Assembly (NCBI RefSeq): GCF_012489685.1
Contig: NC_080046.1
Location: 25,550,223-25,614,222, forward strand
Source of the DNA: Lotus japonicus
Lineage: Eukaryota > Streptophyta > Magnoliopsida > Fabales > Fabaceae
Direction of reading: 5' to 3'
Length of the DNA stretch: 64,000 bases
Position 1 is the first letter of the stretch; each line of letters begins with the position of its first letter. Both the position numbers and the translations under genes were made by a program. Below the pieces are notes generated by a model, which saw only the letters and a list, made by a program, of their open reading frames with translations, was not told where the DNA came from and searched no databases. Shown piece after piece: positions 1 through 10,860 of the stretch.

Positions 1-811
1 AGATTCGGTTGAGTCTTTTAGAGATCATAGTCAGCTCATCTTCATCAGAATCTTCTGATGCTTCTTCAGATTCTTCTTCTTCAGCTTGAAGAGCTTTTGA
101 CTTCTCTGCTTTAGCCTTCTCAGATTTGGATTTTAAGGCTATGGACTTCTTCCTCAGATCTTGCATCTCTGAGCGCTTCAGCTCATGGCACTTCAGTATG
201 CTGATGAGTTCTTCTAGACTCATATGCTCAACATCTCTTGTGAGCTCTATTGAAGTTACCAAGGGCATCCAGCTTTCAGGAAGACATTCAATGACCCTTA
301 TGACATGATCTTTTGTTGTGTAGCTCTTGTTGAGAGGTCGAATTCCAGCTACAAGCAACTGAAATCTGGAAAACATTTCTTCAATGGACTCGTTTGGCTC
401 CATGACGAAGGATTCATACTTTTGGATCAAAGACAACGCCTTTGATTCTTTGACTTTCTTGTTTCCTTCATGAGACATCTTCAAGGATACAAAGATGCCC
501 TTTGCAAACTCACGATCTGTAATCTTCTGGTACTCTTCATAAGAGATAGCACTTAGAAGAATTGCTCTAGCTTTGTGATGTTGTGAGTAGAGCTTCTTTT
601 GATCTGCAGTCATCTCTGACCTTGGGATCTTCTTGCCTTCTGCATCAACTGGACGCTCGTAGCCATCCACAATAATATCCCAGAGATCTGCATCGAAACC
701 CAGAAAGAAACTTTCCAGTCTATCTTTCCAATATTCGAACCTTTGACCGTCGAACATGGGAGGCTTTGCATTGTAACCATCTCTTTGAGTTTCACTGGTG
801 GTGGCAGCCAT
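1..811 (-). CDS. gag: Gag (UBN2-type) of copia element C, 5' part
   Basis: First 270 codons of a copia Gag, running off the window edge with no stop or frameshift. The ATG at 809-811 is followed by MAATTSETQRDGYNAKPP, and the FEYWKDRLESFFLG block, the YNSL-type helical region and the start of a Glu/Ser-rich linker follow, nearly identical to the Gag of element A at 38705-40288. The CCHC knuckle would lie beyond the left edge. Gag forms the virus-like particle that encloses element RNA in the cytoplasm. The open frame suggests C kept a coding gag even though its LTR is broken by later insertions. No complete ORF is reported here only because the window ends inside it. Confidence 0.85.
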   Translation of the reverse strand, partial: MAATTSETQRDGYNAKPPMFDGQRFEYWKDRLESFFLGFDADLWDIIVDGYERPVDAEGKKIPRSEMTADQKKLYSQHHKARAILLSAISYEEYQKITDREFAKGIFVSLKMSHEGNKKVKESKALSLIQKYESFVMEPNESIEEMFSRFQLLVAGIRPLNKSYTTKDHVIRVIECLPESWMPLVTSIELTRDVEHMSLEELISILKCHELKRSEMQDLRKKSIALKSKSEKAKAEKSKALQAEEEESEEASEDSDEDELTMISKRLNRI

Positions 812-869
812 TGTTTTTCACACCAGCCCGGATCACTGAACACTGTTAGGTGTGGTAATCAGAACTTGC

Positions 870-881
870 GCTCTGATACCA
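870..881 (-). promoter_or_regulatory. Primer binding site, tRNA-iMet type (C)
   Basis: On the minus strand this reads TGGTATCAGAGC, the complement of the 3' end of plant initiator tRNA-Met, two bases downstream of the 5' LTR end. It marks the start of minus-strand DNA synthesis and fixes the orientation of element C. Confidence 0.9.
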
Positions 882-883
882 AT

Positions 884-1898
884 TGAAGGTATGAAAAACG
901 GTAGAAAGGGGGGGTTTGAATAACGTTTTCAAGTTAAAACTTCCACCTTAAAGATTTTAGTAAATCTTTCGAGAACTTAAGTGCTAAAGATAAGAGACAG
1001 AAAAGCACACAAGGATTTTTATCCTGGTTCAGTTGATAAATCCCTCAAGCTAATCCAGTCCACCCGTCAAGGTGATTTCTTCCTTCTTAGAATGAAGGCA
1101 ATCCACTAATCAGGTAATGTGTTACAACTGCACTTGAAACCTACAAGTGACTAACAATTACACTGACTTAGCTCTTACTAAGATTCACTCTCTTAGTCTT
1201 CTCTAGGATCCGATCAACCTTGATCTCCTAAAGGAACTAAACAAACTGTTTAACAAAGAATGTTTACAAGAGATTTGCTTCTGAAAAGCTAATAGTAAAC
1301 ATAATGAATTTCAGATGAAAGAATGCTTGGAGGTTTTTGAATATAGCTTGTGCTTGTGTAAATTCTTCCCACCGCATCTTTCAAACTTCAGCCTCTATTT
1401 ATACTCCAAGGATTAGGGTTTGAACGCTGCATGGAAATGCTACCGTTGGAGGGCAGTTCTGGAAATTCCAGCTTCTGCTGTGGCTCAGAACGTTAGGTAG
1501 GTCGTCAGGATAGTACAGTTGCTTTTGTACTTGGATAGTGACTTGACCCTTAAACATAGGAGACTTCTGATCAGGGGAATGCTTCATGTTGGAACTTGTG
1601 AAGCCGATTGATCAGAGTCAGAGGGAAAGCACAGATCCTCTGACCGTTGTATCTTCTGATTCTGAACTCAGAGGGAAGTGCATGGTCTTCAGAGTTTCTT
1701 GCTTCTGGACATCAGAGTTTCCACTATTCAGCTTCTGGATCTTCAGAGTCTTCTACACCATCAGAACATCTGAACCTTCAGTGTTGCTTGGTTATCAGAA
1801 CTTCCGGATCTTCAGAACTTCTAGTGGCTGAGTCCTTATCAGAGCTTGTATAACTTCAGATCTTCTGAAGCTTTTCTACTGTTCATGGTGAACATAGA
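884..1898 (-). repeat. LTR of element C, first segment (U5, R and part of U3)
   Basis: Starts TGAAGGTATGAAAAACGG, as in element A's LTRs. A minus-strand TATA box (TATAAATA, 1396-1403) lies upstream of the predicted R region. The U3 side (about 1600-1890) is packed with CAGAA/TTCTG palindromic words, as is typical of Sirevirus LTRs. It ends at the ATAGA target duplicated by solo LTR D. The short ORFs that can be read here also occur in the other LTR copies and are not genes. Confidence 0.85.
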
Positions 1899-2615
1899 TG
1901 TAAGACCCAAGATTTTAAGCTTAGCATCAGTGGAAGAGATTTCCATTTACGATTAGGGTTGATGTATTGTGAAGGGAAACCTGAACTAGAGTTTACCAAA
2001 TGAAATAAATTTATGAAGGAGAAAGTTCAGGAAAAGTCAAAGGATCGTATCGAAGTCGATAAAAGTTATAGCACGATCGTTATACGCTTAAACCTAGGTC
2101 AGAAACCCTAATATATAGCTAATTTTCATTTATAGGCACGACGGAAGTTAATTCCAAAAATCTTCAGAGAAATGTTAGAACTTCTCTTTTTCCATATATC
2201 ACAATCGTTTCGAGGCGAAACTCTAGGATCTACGAACGTCCGATTCCAATCATCGGAAGTTTGCCGAAACCGAATCCCTGGTATTTCAAAACCCTAGAAT
2301 TTCTCGACAATGAAGACTTTATCTATTCAGAGCTTCAAATGGATATTCTACACGCGTACACCCATTTCTCTTGATGATTTCAATCTTTCTTCAGAAGGAA
2401 GTTTTCCATTCCGACATTCGATGCAAAAAGCAACTTATTGGGTAAAATAGTTTTACACCGACTTTGCACCGACTTTGCATTAGTTGCCAAAAATACAAGG
2501 AGACATCTTCTTAGCTTAGGAATTCCTTTGCCAAAACCTATCTTAGAATTCATGGAGAATGATGCCGGAAAAATCAGATTCGCGAAACTTTCATTTTCCC
2601 GCGAATTACCATTTT

Positions 2616-2625
2616 CTATATATAG
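2616..2625 (+). promoter_or_regulatory. TATA box of giant LTR D
   Basis: CTATATATAG about 720 bp into the LTR, followed by a GA-rich leader and a possible 5' splice site (TCGAG/GTATAG) about 150 bp downstream. The same box lies at the same place in LTRs E, F, G and I, so it is probably the retroelement promoter. Confidence 0.6.
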
Positions 2626-4137
2626 CAAGCAAGTGAGAAGAAAACACAAAACTCCTCCATTTTTCCCTCTCAAGGCCGCGAGTTCATCAAGGAAGAAGGA
2701 GAAGAAGATTTTGTTCAATCCTTGCTTGATCGTTGATTAATCAGTTGCTGCTTCAAGGTTTCGAGGTATAGTCGCTAATCCTTACCTCGGATCGCTTTTT
2801 CCATAGCTTTTCTGTAGAGTTTTCTGAGCGGATAGTTTATGGGTTTTTGCAAAACTATCCTGAATCTTTCATTTCTGATTCTAAACCTCTTCCTTATGCG
2901 CCCAAGATCACTTCTGCCGGGTTAGATTTTCCGTTATGTCGCCGGAATTCCGCCGGAATCAATTTGAGCCTAAAATACCCATTTTTGGAGTTTTTGAGGT
3001 AAAGCTTCAACCTTTAGGCTAAAAACTATCGCCTTAGCTTAGTGCTAGTAGGATTAGTTGTCATAAACGTCGTTGGTGACGTCCCTGCAAAATTTTATTT
3101 TTGGGATTTCAGTTTTGAAAATCCTAAGTTAAAAATCATGACCAAAATACCCCTGCGACAGTTTTCGATCCGATAATTTTTCCGAGTTCAGAATACCCTT
3201 AGTTACGGCTTATGAAAGCATAGGAACCAAGTTTGATTGTAACACCCCGATTTCGGTGGCGTCACTTTAGTAACCAAAAGTAAACTTAAAGCGGAAAAAC
3301 GTGAATATTTTTTTTTTTCGATAATAACTAAGACAAGACTGAAATAGATAAAACCCAAATGCGAAACGCAATAAAACTAATATACAAAATATATAACAGC
3401 CCCCGCTGTAAGTAGCAACCTCGTCACGAGTGAACCTCCAGTGACGGGTAATAGAAGAGTAGCGCCCGTAGGCAAAAGTACAAACCAAAAGAAAAGGTTA
3501 AGTGTCCGCAACACTATCCCTCAAAACTGAGAATAAGCTGGCCCATCGGCCTGAAACAAGACCTCCTAAGTCCAACCAACTCTCTGTGATTCTCGAAAAG
3601 AACCACACGAAAGCTATAGGTGGGAAACTACCCTGTCCCAAAAGAAACAAATGATGTTCAGAGCTAAGACTCTACTCCTACACTAATCCCATCTCGAGGA
3701 GCTCACACCAGCACTAAGACCTACATGCTAGCGTGGTCGTCGCCCAAATCTGAATTCAGAACGACCTAGTCTAAGTACACCATCCGTCCTCCTCTCACTA
3801 CCGCGATACGCTCCAGTTTCTGCATCTCAACCCTAGTTCCTCCCGAAGGATGAACCATCATGGATCAGCCCGCCAAAGACATCTGACAAAGGGCGTTTGT
3901 TCGCCAAAGCACACACAGAAGACGCGAGGGTCAACTCCAAAGAATTATGTAAATAATAGCACCAATAAATATAAATGAGATAATAGCCACTTAGGCTTAT
4001 AACTAGGGATAACATCCTAGGGTTGCATACTTCCACAAAGAATATAACGACTGTAAATCACAGTTAACATGCATCAAGTAGAACTACAAGTATCAAACAC
4101 ACTCATCATGTAGTCAGATCAGCATAAAACCCGAATA

Positions 4138-4305
4138 ACGTCACTCTGCTTGGCGACGGAACAAACCGACAAAGTCACTCTGCTTGGCGACGGAACAAAA
4201 CCACAACGTCACTCTGCTTGGCGACGGAACAAAACCACAACGTCACTCTGCTTGGCGACGGGACAAAACCACAACGTCACTCTGCTTGGCGACGGGACAA
4301 ACCAA
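4138..4305. repeat. 34-bp minisatellite in LTR E
   Basis: Five near-identical 34-bp units built on the core CTCTGCTTGGCGACGG. It sits between the TATA-distal leader and the short LTR ORF, where other subfamilies carry unrelated tandem repeats. Confidence 0.9.
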
Positions 4306-4604
4306 AGGTATTGCCACTTATAGGCTGGGCACCTCGAGACGGTCGTAACACTAGCCTCGTGTTTAACCATTTCTGCTCGGGCGTCACTTATCGCCTTTGG
4401 CTATAGTCAAGACGGTACAAACTCTACATGGTCTGACCATTTCTGCTTGCTATGCCGAACATCAACAGGCACGATACAACTCTACATGGATGATCGTTAC
4501 CTCCTGTTGTGCCAGGTATAGTCAGGACCGATCCAACTCTGCATGGCTGATCGTTACTTCCTGCTATACCGAAGTACTCTGCTTGGCACTTCATAACAAC
4601 ACAT

Positions 4605-4765
4605 AGCTGCTCCAACAGCACAAGAGTATCAAATACTCGGGAACTATCAATTCCCCGGACTTATCCCCAGGATAGCCCAACAACATAGCTGCTCCCACAG
4701 CACAACAACAAACGCTGCTCCAACAGCCCGACATCAAACGCTGCTCCAACAGCACAACAACGACA
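4605..4765. repeat. Degenerate CTGCTCCAACAGC minisatellite in LTR E
   Basis: Repeated GCTGCTCCAACAGC words. The reverse complement (GCTGTTGGAGCAGC) forms the five-unit array in both LTRs of element F, so E and F share this repeat type. Confidence 0.75.
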
Positions 4766-5393
4766 TACTCAACACTTGGATCTGACGACACTTCTCGTTT
4801 TCCAAAACTATGATTTTCATCCAAAGCCTCCTTTCGAGATTATTACCCTTACTTAAAGATTTAGAGGTTGTTTAATGTCTTATGAATTTTCTTTTCAAAA
4901 TAATATCCTTTTTAGTCTTATCGCAATTCCTATAAGTTCTCGGGATCTTCGAATCCCCAAATGACTCCAGAGAATGTCTCGATCCATAAACCCTATACAA
5001 GGCCCGAACCTCGTTCGTCCTATCAAACTTTCTCAAAACTCTCAAAATAAAATCGGCATGACCTGCCCGCTATTCTCACCGTTCAGAATCTCAGATTTCC
5101 AGTGTAAAGCATATTTAAATCATCACAATCAACAACATGTCATATATCAAGAAATCTCAACATTAACACTTAGCACTTAGCATATAAAGCATGCACCACA
5201 CATCCTAGATTACCCACATAGCACATAGCATGTAAGTCAATCTTCAAAAACATTCAGTAGATGAATCATCTACATTGTCAGCCGAAGCCTCAGAAAACAT
5301 TTTCAATCACACACAATCTCAGTGCATAAACAGTAAACAATGTCGAAATATCGACCCTAAGCATTAACTAGAGATTCAGTGAGAAGCCCTCAC

Positions 5394-5471
5394 CTGTAGG
5401 TTCTCCAGAATAATCAACTAGTGCTTCCTCGCACTCAAAGTGTTGTTCCTCAGGAAATTCCTCAAAAGTTC
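5394..5471 (-). other. 78-nt exon-like segment in LTR E
   Basis: On the minus strand an AG acceptor (TTTTAAAG) precedes and a GTGAGG donor follows exactly 78 nt that read open in the frame giving TFEEFPEEQHF. The same length, frame and borders occur in LTRs D, F, H, I and J. It may be a spliced exon of the LTR transcript; no transcript evidence is available here. Confidence 0.5.
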
Positions 5472-7196
5472 CTTTAAAACAAAATCACAGAAATACTATC
5501 AGAATCTATCGGAAACTAAGCTATCGATACTTACTAAGGTTACTCGAAGTAATCTATACTCTAAGGTACGATAATCTAGCGCGAAAGACAAGTTTTCGGA
5601 AAAAGGAAATTTCTTCCTCCCCCTTAATAGGGCTCGGCCACTTTGGCTAATTATGGGGCTCGATTTTTCTTCGATCAAACTTGGTTCCTATGCTTTCATA
5701 AGCCGTAACTAAGGGTATTCTGAACTCGGAAAAATTATCGGATCGAAAACTGTCGCAGGGGTATTTTGGTCATGATTTTTAACTTAGGATTTTCAAAACT
5801 GAAATCCCAAAAATAAAATTTTGCAGGGACGTCACCAACGACGTTTATGACAACTAATCCTACTAGCACTAAGCTAAGGCGATAGTTTTCAGCCTAAAGG
5901 TTGAAGCTTTACTCCAAAAACTCCAAAATGGGTATTTTAGGCTAAAATCGATTCCGGCGGAATTCCGGCGACATAACGGAAAATCTAATCCGGCAGAAGT
6001 GATCTTGGGCACATATAGAAGAGGTTTAGAATCAGAAATGAAAGATTCAGGATAGTTTTGCAAAAACCCATAAACTATCCACTCAGAAAACTCTACAGAA
6101 AAGCTATGGAAAAAGCGATCAGAGGTAAGGATTAGCGACTATACCTCGAAACCTTGAAGCAGCAACTGATTAATCAACGATCAAGCAAGAAATGAAGAAA
6201 ATCTCTCCTCCTCCTCTCCTATGCAAACTCGCGGCCTCCTTGGGAAGAAATGGTGGAGTTTTGTGATTTCTTCTCACTTGCTTGCTATATATAGAAAATG
6301 GTAATTCGCGGGAAAATGAAAGTTTCGCGAATCTGATTTTTCCGGCATCATTCTCCATGAATTCTAAGATAGGTTTTGGCAAAGGAATTCCTAAGCTAAG
6401 AAGATGTCTCCTTGTATTTTTGGCAACTAATGCAAAGTCGGTGCAAAGTCGGTGTAAAACTATTTTACCCGATAAGTTGCTTTTTGCATCGAATGTCGGA
6501 ATGGAAAACTTCCTTCTGAAGAAAGATTGAAATCATCAAGAGAAATGGGTGTACGCGTGTAGAATATCCATTTGAAGCTCTGAATAGATAAAGTCTTCAT
6601 TGTCGAGAAATTCTAGGGTTTTGAAATACCAGGGATTCGGTTTCGGCAAACTTCCGATGATTGGAATCGGACGTTCGTAGATCCTAGAGTTTCGCCTCGA
6701 AACGATTGTGATATATGGAAAAAGAGAAGTTCTAACATTTCTCTGAAGATTTTTGGAATTAACTTCCGTCGTGCCTAAAAGTGAAAATCAGCTATATACT
6801 AGGGTTTCTGACCTAGGTTTAAGCGTATAACGATCGTGCTATAACTTAAATCGACTTCGATACAATCCTTAGACTTTTCCTGAACTTTCTCCTTCATACA
6901 TTTATTTCATTTACTAAACTCTTGTTCAGGTTTCCCTTCGCCATGCATCAAACCTACTGGTGAATAAGAATTTATTCACTTGGTATAAACTGAAAAACTT
7001 GGGCCTTACATTGATCGAAGAAAAATCGAGCCCCATAATTACCTAAAGTGGTCGAGCCCTATTAAGGGGGAGGAGGAAAATTTCCTTTTCCGAAAACTTG
7101 TCTTTTCACGCTAGATTACTTCGTGTAACCTTAGTAAGTATCGATAGCTTAGTTTTCGCTAGAGTCTAATAGTATTTCTGTGATTTTGTTTTAAAG

Positions 7197-7274
7197 GAAC
7201 TTTTGAGGAATTTCCTGAGGAACAACACTTTGATCGTGAGGAAGAGTTGGAAGTTAATCCTGGAGAACCTTCAG
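7197..7274 (+). other. 78-nt exon-like segment in LTR D
   Basis: TTTTAAAG precedes and GTGAGG follows 78 nt that are open in one frame (TFEEFPEEQHFDREEELEV). Entry leaves two bases of a codon and exit leaves one, so the segment is symmetric (phase 1-1). Glu-rich. The 5' partner exon would end at the TCGAG/GTATAG site near the leader; no upstream ATG is obvious. Confidence 0.5.
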
Positions 7275-7984
7275 GTGAGGGCTTCTCACTGAATCTCTAG
7301 TTAATGTTTAGGGTCGATGTTTCGACATTGTTTACTGTTTATGCACTGAGATTGTGTGTGATTGAAAATGTTTTCTGAGGCTTCGGCTGACAATTTAGAT
7401 GATTCATCTACTGAATGTTTTTGAAGATTGACTTACATGCTATGTGCTATGTGGGTAATCTAGGATGTGTGGTGTATGCTTTATATGCTAAGTGCTAAGT
7501 GTTAATGTTGAGATTTCTTGATATATGACATGTTGTTGATTGTGATGATTTAAATATGCTTTACACTGGAAATCTGAGATTCTGAATGGTGAGAATAGCG
7601 GGCAGGTCATGCCGATTTTATTTTGAGAGTTTTGAGAAAGTTTGATAGGACGAACGAGGTTCGGGCCTTAATTCTGTTTAGTGGATCGAGACATCCTCTG
7701 GAAGCGACTTGGGATTGGGAGATCCTGCAAATGTATAAGACTTGCGATAAGACAAAATGGAATCTATTTTATAAAAAAAATTCATCAGACCTTAAATAAC
7801 CTCAAAATCTTTAAGTAATGATAATAACCTCGAAGGAAAGTATTGGAAGTCAAATCATGGTTTTGGAAAAGCGAGGAGTGTCGTCGGATCCAAGTGTTGA
7901 GGAGTTTGGTAAGTTCTGAGTATGTTGGTACTCCTTCGCTCGTTGAGCAGTTTGTTAGCCATCCAAGGGATGAGCCGAGAAGCT

Positions 7985-8346
7985 TCACTGAGGCGTGAGA
8001 CCTTGTGAATGCGTGATACTCCACTGAGGCGTGAGACCTTGTGGAAAGCATGGATCTTCACTGAGGCGTGAGACCTCGTGAACAGCATGAAGCTTCACTG
8101 AGGCGTGAGACCTTGTGAATGCGGGATACTCCACTGAGGCGTGAGACCTTGTGGAAAGCATGGAACTCCACTGAGGCGTGAGACCTTGTGAGAGCATGAA
8201 ACTTCACTGAAGCGTGAGACTTCGTGCAAGTGTGTAAATTCACTGAGGCGTGAGACCTTGTGAAAGCATAAAACTTCACTGAAGCGTGAGACTTTGTGAA
8301 TGTGTGAGACTCCACTGAAGCGTGAGACTTCGTGAGAGCATTGATG
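7985..8346. repeat. About 37-bp minisatellite in LTR D
   Basis: About ten units with the core GAGGCGTGAGACCTTGTG, drifting to GAAGCGTGAGACTTCGTG in the last units. The array creates several overlapping open frames on the minus strand rich in SHASV motifs, which are products of the repeat and not genes. Element G's 3' LTR has the same repeat type. Confidence 0.9.
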
Positions 8347-9058
8347 ACTCGAAGAGTTATCGTGAGTGGTTGCACTCATTTTATGATTATTGTATTTTGT
8401 CGCAGAATCGACTTTTACCTTAGGGTAAGCTTTTAGAGACATTAATTTACCTAGAACACGTGGCGACGTGTCAAGTGAGGTCGGAGAAGTTGTTTGGCTA
8501 ATCACATTGCACTCATGCATACATAGGAGGTTAATACACGGCGTGATACCGGACCTCGGTGGATTGGAGGTTAATACACGGCGTGATACCGGACCTCGGT
8601 GGATTCCAAAATGGTCATAAGACCCGAATTTCCGCGTAAGGGCGCTATTAGGCGACTCTTAGTAGCAGATCTGGCTACCGTTGTTGTTGGAGTAAGAGGC
8701 ATCACGGGCCGAAATGGCACCACCGTGGCTGGTGAAGGGCTGATCCGATGATGTCCATCCGTTCCGGATTGCATATTGGTTGACTGGGTTAACCTGCATA
8801 TCATTTCATGCGACATGCATACTGACATAGTTAATGAGTGTGTTTGATACTTGTTAGTTCTACTTGATGTATGTTAACTGTGATTTACAGTCGTTCTATT
8901 CTTTGTGGTAATATGCAACCCTAGGATGTTATCCCTAGTTATAAGCCTAAGTGGCTATTATCTTATTTATATCTATTGGTGCTATTATTTACATAATTCT
9001 TTGGAGTTGACCCTCGCGTCTTCTGTGTGTGCTTTGGCGGACAAACGCCCTTTGTCAG

Positions 9059-9175
9059 ATGTCTTTGGCGGGCTGGTTCATGACGGTTCACCCTTCGGGG
9101 GAGACTAGAGTTGAGATGCGGGAACTGGAGCGTATCGCGGTAGCGAGAGGAGGACGGATGGTGTACATAGACTAG
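9059..9175 (+). CDS. Short LTR ORF of giant LTR D (38 aa)
   Basis: ATG after TTTGTCAG, reading MSLAGWFMTVHPSGETRVEM and ending GGRMVYID then TAG. It aligns with the N-terminus of the 148-aa ORF in LTR I (ADWYETVVPSGGTRFEM) and, past the TAG, the frame continues with VVPDSDSGDDHAS, matching the acidic C-terminus of that ORF. It is therefore a shortened relative with its middle lost and a shared TAG. The same 38-aa version occurs in the D duplicate, both F LTRs and the G LTR. Function unknown; it may be a relic or a small peptide. Confidence 0.4.
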   Translation: MSLAGWFMTVHPSGETRVEMRELERIAVARGGRMVYID

Positions 9176-9703
9176 GTCGTTCCGGATTCAGATTCGGGCG
9201 ACGATCATGCTAGCATGTAGGTTTTAGTGCTGGTGTGAGCTCCTCGAGATGGGATTAGTGTAGGAGTAGAGTCTTAGCTCTGAACATCATTTGTTTTCTT
9301 TGGGGACAGGGTAGTTTCCCACCTATAGCTTTTTGTGTGGTTCTTTACGAGAATCACAGAGAGTTGGTTGGACTTAGGAGGTCTTGCTTCAGGCCGATGG
9401 GCCAGCTTATTCCCAGTTTTGAGGGATAGTGTTGCGGACACTTACCTTTAGATTTGGTTTGTACATTTTGCCTTCGGGCGTTACACTTTTCTTTCCGTCA
9501 CTGGAGGTTTACTCGTGACGAGGTTACTTACAGCGGGGGCTGTTTATATATTGTATATTAGCTCTATTACTTTTCGCTTTTGGGTTTTATTTAATTCAGT
9601 CTTGTCTTAGTTATTATCGAAAAAAAATATTTCACGTTTTTCCGCATTAAGTTTACTTTTGGTTACTAAAGTGACGCCACCGAAATCGGGGTGTTACAAT
9701 AGA

Positions 9704-9823
9704 TGTTGCGAAAGCGTTGCTTGGGTCACTCTTTATGCATAGTGCTTCTGATTTATGTGAGATTGAATTGAGGTCAGAGCCTGTAAACAGCACACTCAGA
9801 AAAACACGTTAGAGTACAATAAT
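9704..9823 (-). repeat. LTR of element C, middle segment, first copy
   Basis: Continues the C LTR from TGTTGCGAAAGCG to GTACAATAAT, between solo LTR D and the partial copy of I. Its duplicate is 13870-13989. Confidence 0.85.
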
Positions 9824-10546
9824 TGTAAGACCCAAATTTTTAAGTTTTGGATAAGGGAATAAAATACAAGAGTTTATTGGATGAAATAAATTTAAGTTTT
9901 GGATAAGGGAATAAAATACAAGAGTTCAGGAAAAGTCCAAGGATTATATCAAAACCGATAAAAGTTATAGCACGACTAACGTTCGCCTAATCTTAGGTCG
10001 AAGACCCTAGTGAATAGTTAATTTATACTTTAGGACACGATGGAAACTAATTCCAAAAATCTTCAGAGAAATATTAGAATTTCTCTTATTCGTCTATAAA
10101 CAAGTATTTCGACGCGAAACCCTGGAACGTACGAACGTCCAATTCCAATTCTCGGAAGTTTGCCGAAACGGAATCCGTGATAGTTCGAGAAACCTAAGAT
10201 CGACGGACGATGAAGACTTTTTCTATTCGGAGCTTCAAATGAAGATTCCACCCGCGTTCGCCTATTTCTCTCGTTATTTCTAATCTTTCTGCAGAAGGAA
10301 GTTTTCTCTTCCGACATCCACTGCAAAAAGTAACTTATCGGGTAAAATAGTTTTACACCGATTTTGCATTAGTCACCTAAAATAGAAGGAAACTTCTGTT
10401 GAGTTTTGGATTTCTGTCGTCAAAACCTATCTTAGAATTCACGGAGAACGAAGCCGGAAAAATAGGAATCACTCTTATATTTTTATTTTAACTCTATGAG
10501 TTAAATCCTCCGGTGTCTAAACTAATCTGTACCGGTTTACAAAATA

Positions 10547-10860
10547 TCTTCTCAAAATATCTCCCTAAAATATCTATTCGTTCTTATCCAGTCTTTGATA
10601 AATATCTATTCATTCTTATCCAATCTTTTATAAATATCTATTCGTTCTTATCCAAACTTTGATAAATATCTATTCGTTCTTATCCAATCTTTGATAAATA
10701 TCTATTCGTTCTTATCCAATTTCTGATAAATATCTATTCAACCTTATCCGATCCTTGATAAATATCTACTCATCCTTATCTAATCTCTACAAAATATCTT
10801 TACAAAATATCTTTACAAAATATCTTTACCAAAATATCTTCTCAAAAATATCTATCCATC
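10547..10860. repeat. 33-bp U3 tandem repeat in LTR I (copy 1)
   Basis: About nine units around AATATCTATTCGTTCTTATC, upstream of the TATA box at about 10919-10930. Position in U3 suggests enhancer-type repeats. It gives rise to a spurious Ile/Tyr-rich open frame. Same array at 14695-15008. Confidence 0.85.

Larger units (their letters stand above)
3238..7010 (-). mobile_element. Solo giant LTR E, reverse orientation, inside D
   Basis: Plus-strand ends are TGTAACACCCC and GGGCCTTACA, that is, the D-type LTR reversed. Flanking copies of TTGAT (3233-3237 and 7011-7015) prove a separate insertion. At 3773 bp it is one LTR long and has no internal region. It includes a reversed exon-like segment (5394-5471), two minisatellites (4138-4305 and about 4605-4765) and a broken copy of the short LTR ORF near 3870, where the conserved WF codon pair has become a TGA. 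The host LTR continues without loss after 7015. Confidence 0.9.
1899..9698 (+). mobile_element. Solo giant LTR D (Ty3/gypsy type), split by solo LTR E
   Basis: Begins TGTAAGACCC and ends GGGGTGTTACA, with inverted 5-bp tips TGTAA/TTACA, flanked on both sides by ATAGA (1894-1898 and 9699-9703). Removing E and one TTGAT copy leaves about 4.02 kb, the size of one LTR of element F plus a longer minisatellite. There is no internal region, so D is a solo LTR left by LTR-LTR recombination. The U3 part runs to a TATA box at 2616-2625. The transcribed part carries the exon-like segment (7197-7274), a minisatellite (about 7985-8346) and the short LTR ORF (9059-9175). Confidence 0.9.

Noticed and set aside
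2438..2740. 100-aa open frame in LTR D, repeated in reverse in E and in F LTRs, and at 22069-22413 in K
   Set aside because: It runs through U3 and the TATA box, so it cannot be translated from the LTR promoter; its recurrence is explained by LTR homology.
7985..8346. Regular repeats that might suggest a CRISPR array
   Set aside because: Units are contiguous and drift gradually; no spacers, no cas genes, plant nuclear context.
7855..8520. Several overlapping minus-strand frames with SHASV/KVSRLSE repeats
   Set aside because: Products of the 37-bp minisatellite; unit length not divisible by three gives repeats in all frames.
8571..8828. 85-aa minus-strand frame (MSVCMSHEMICRL), repeated at 12737-12994
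   Set aside because: Antisense to the LTR transcript and present twice only through the tandem duplication; the frame is not kept in LTRs F, G or I.
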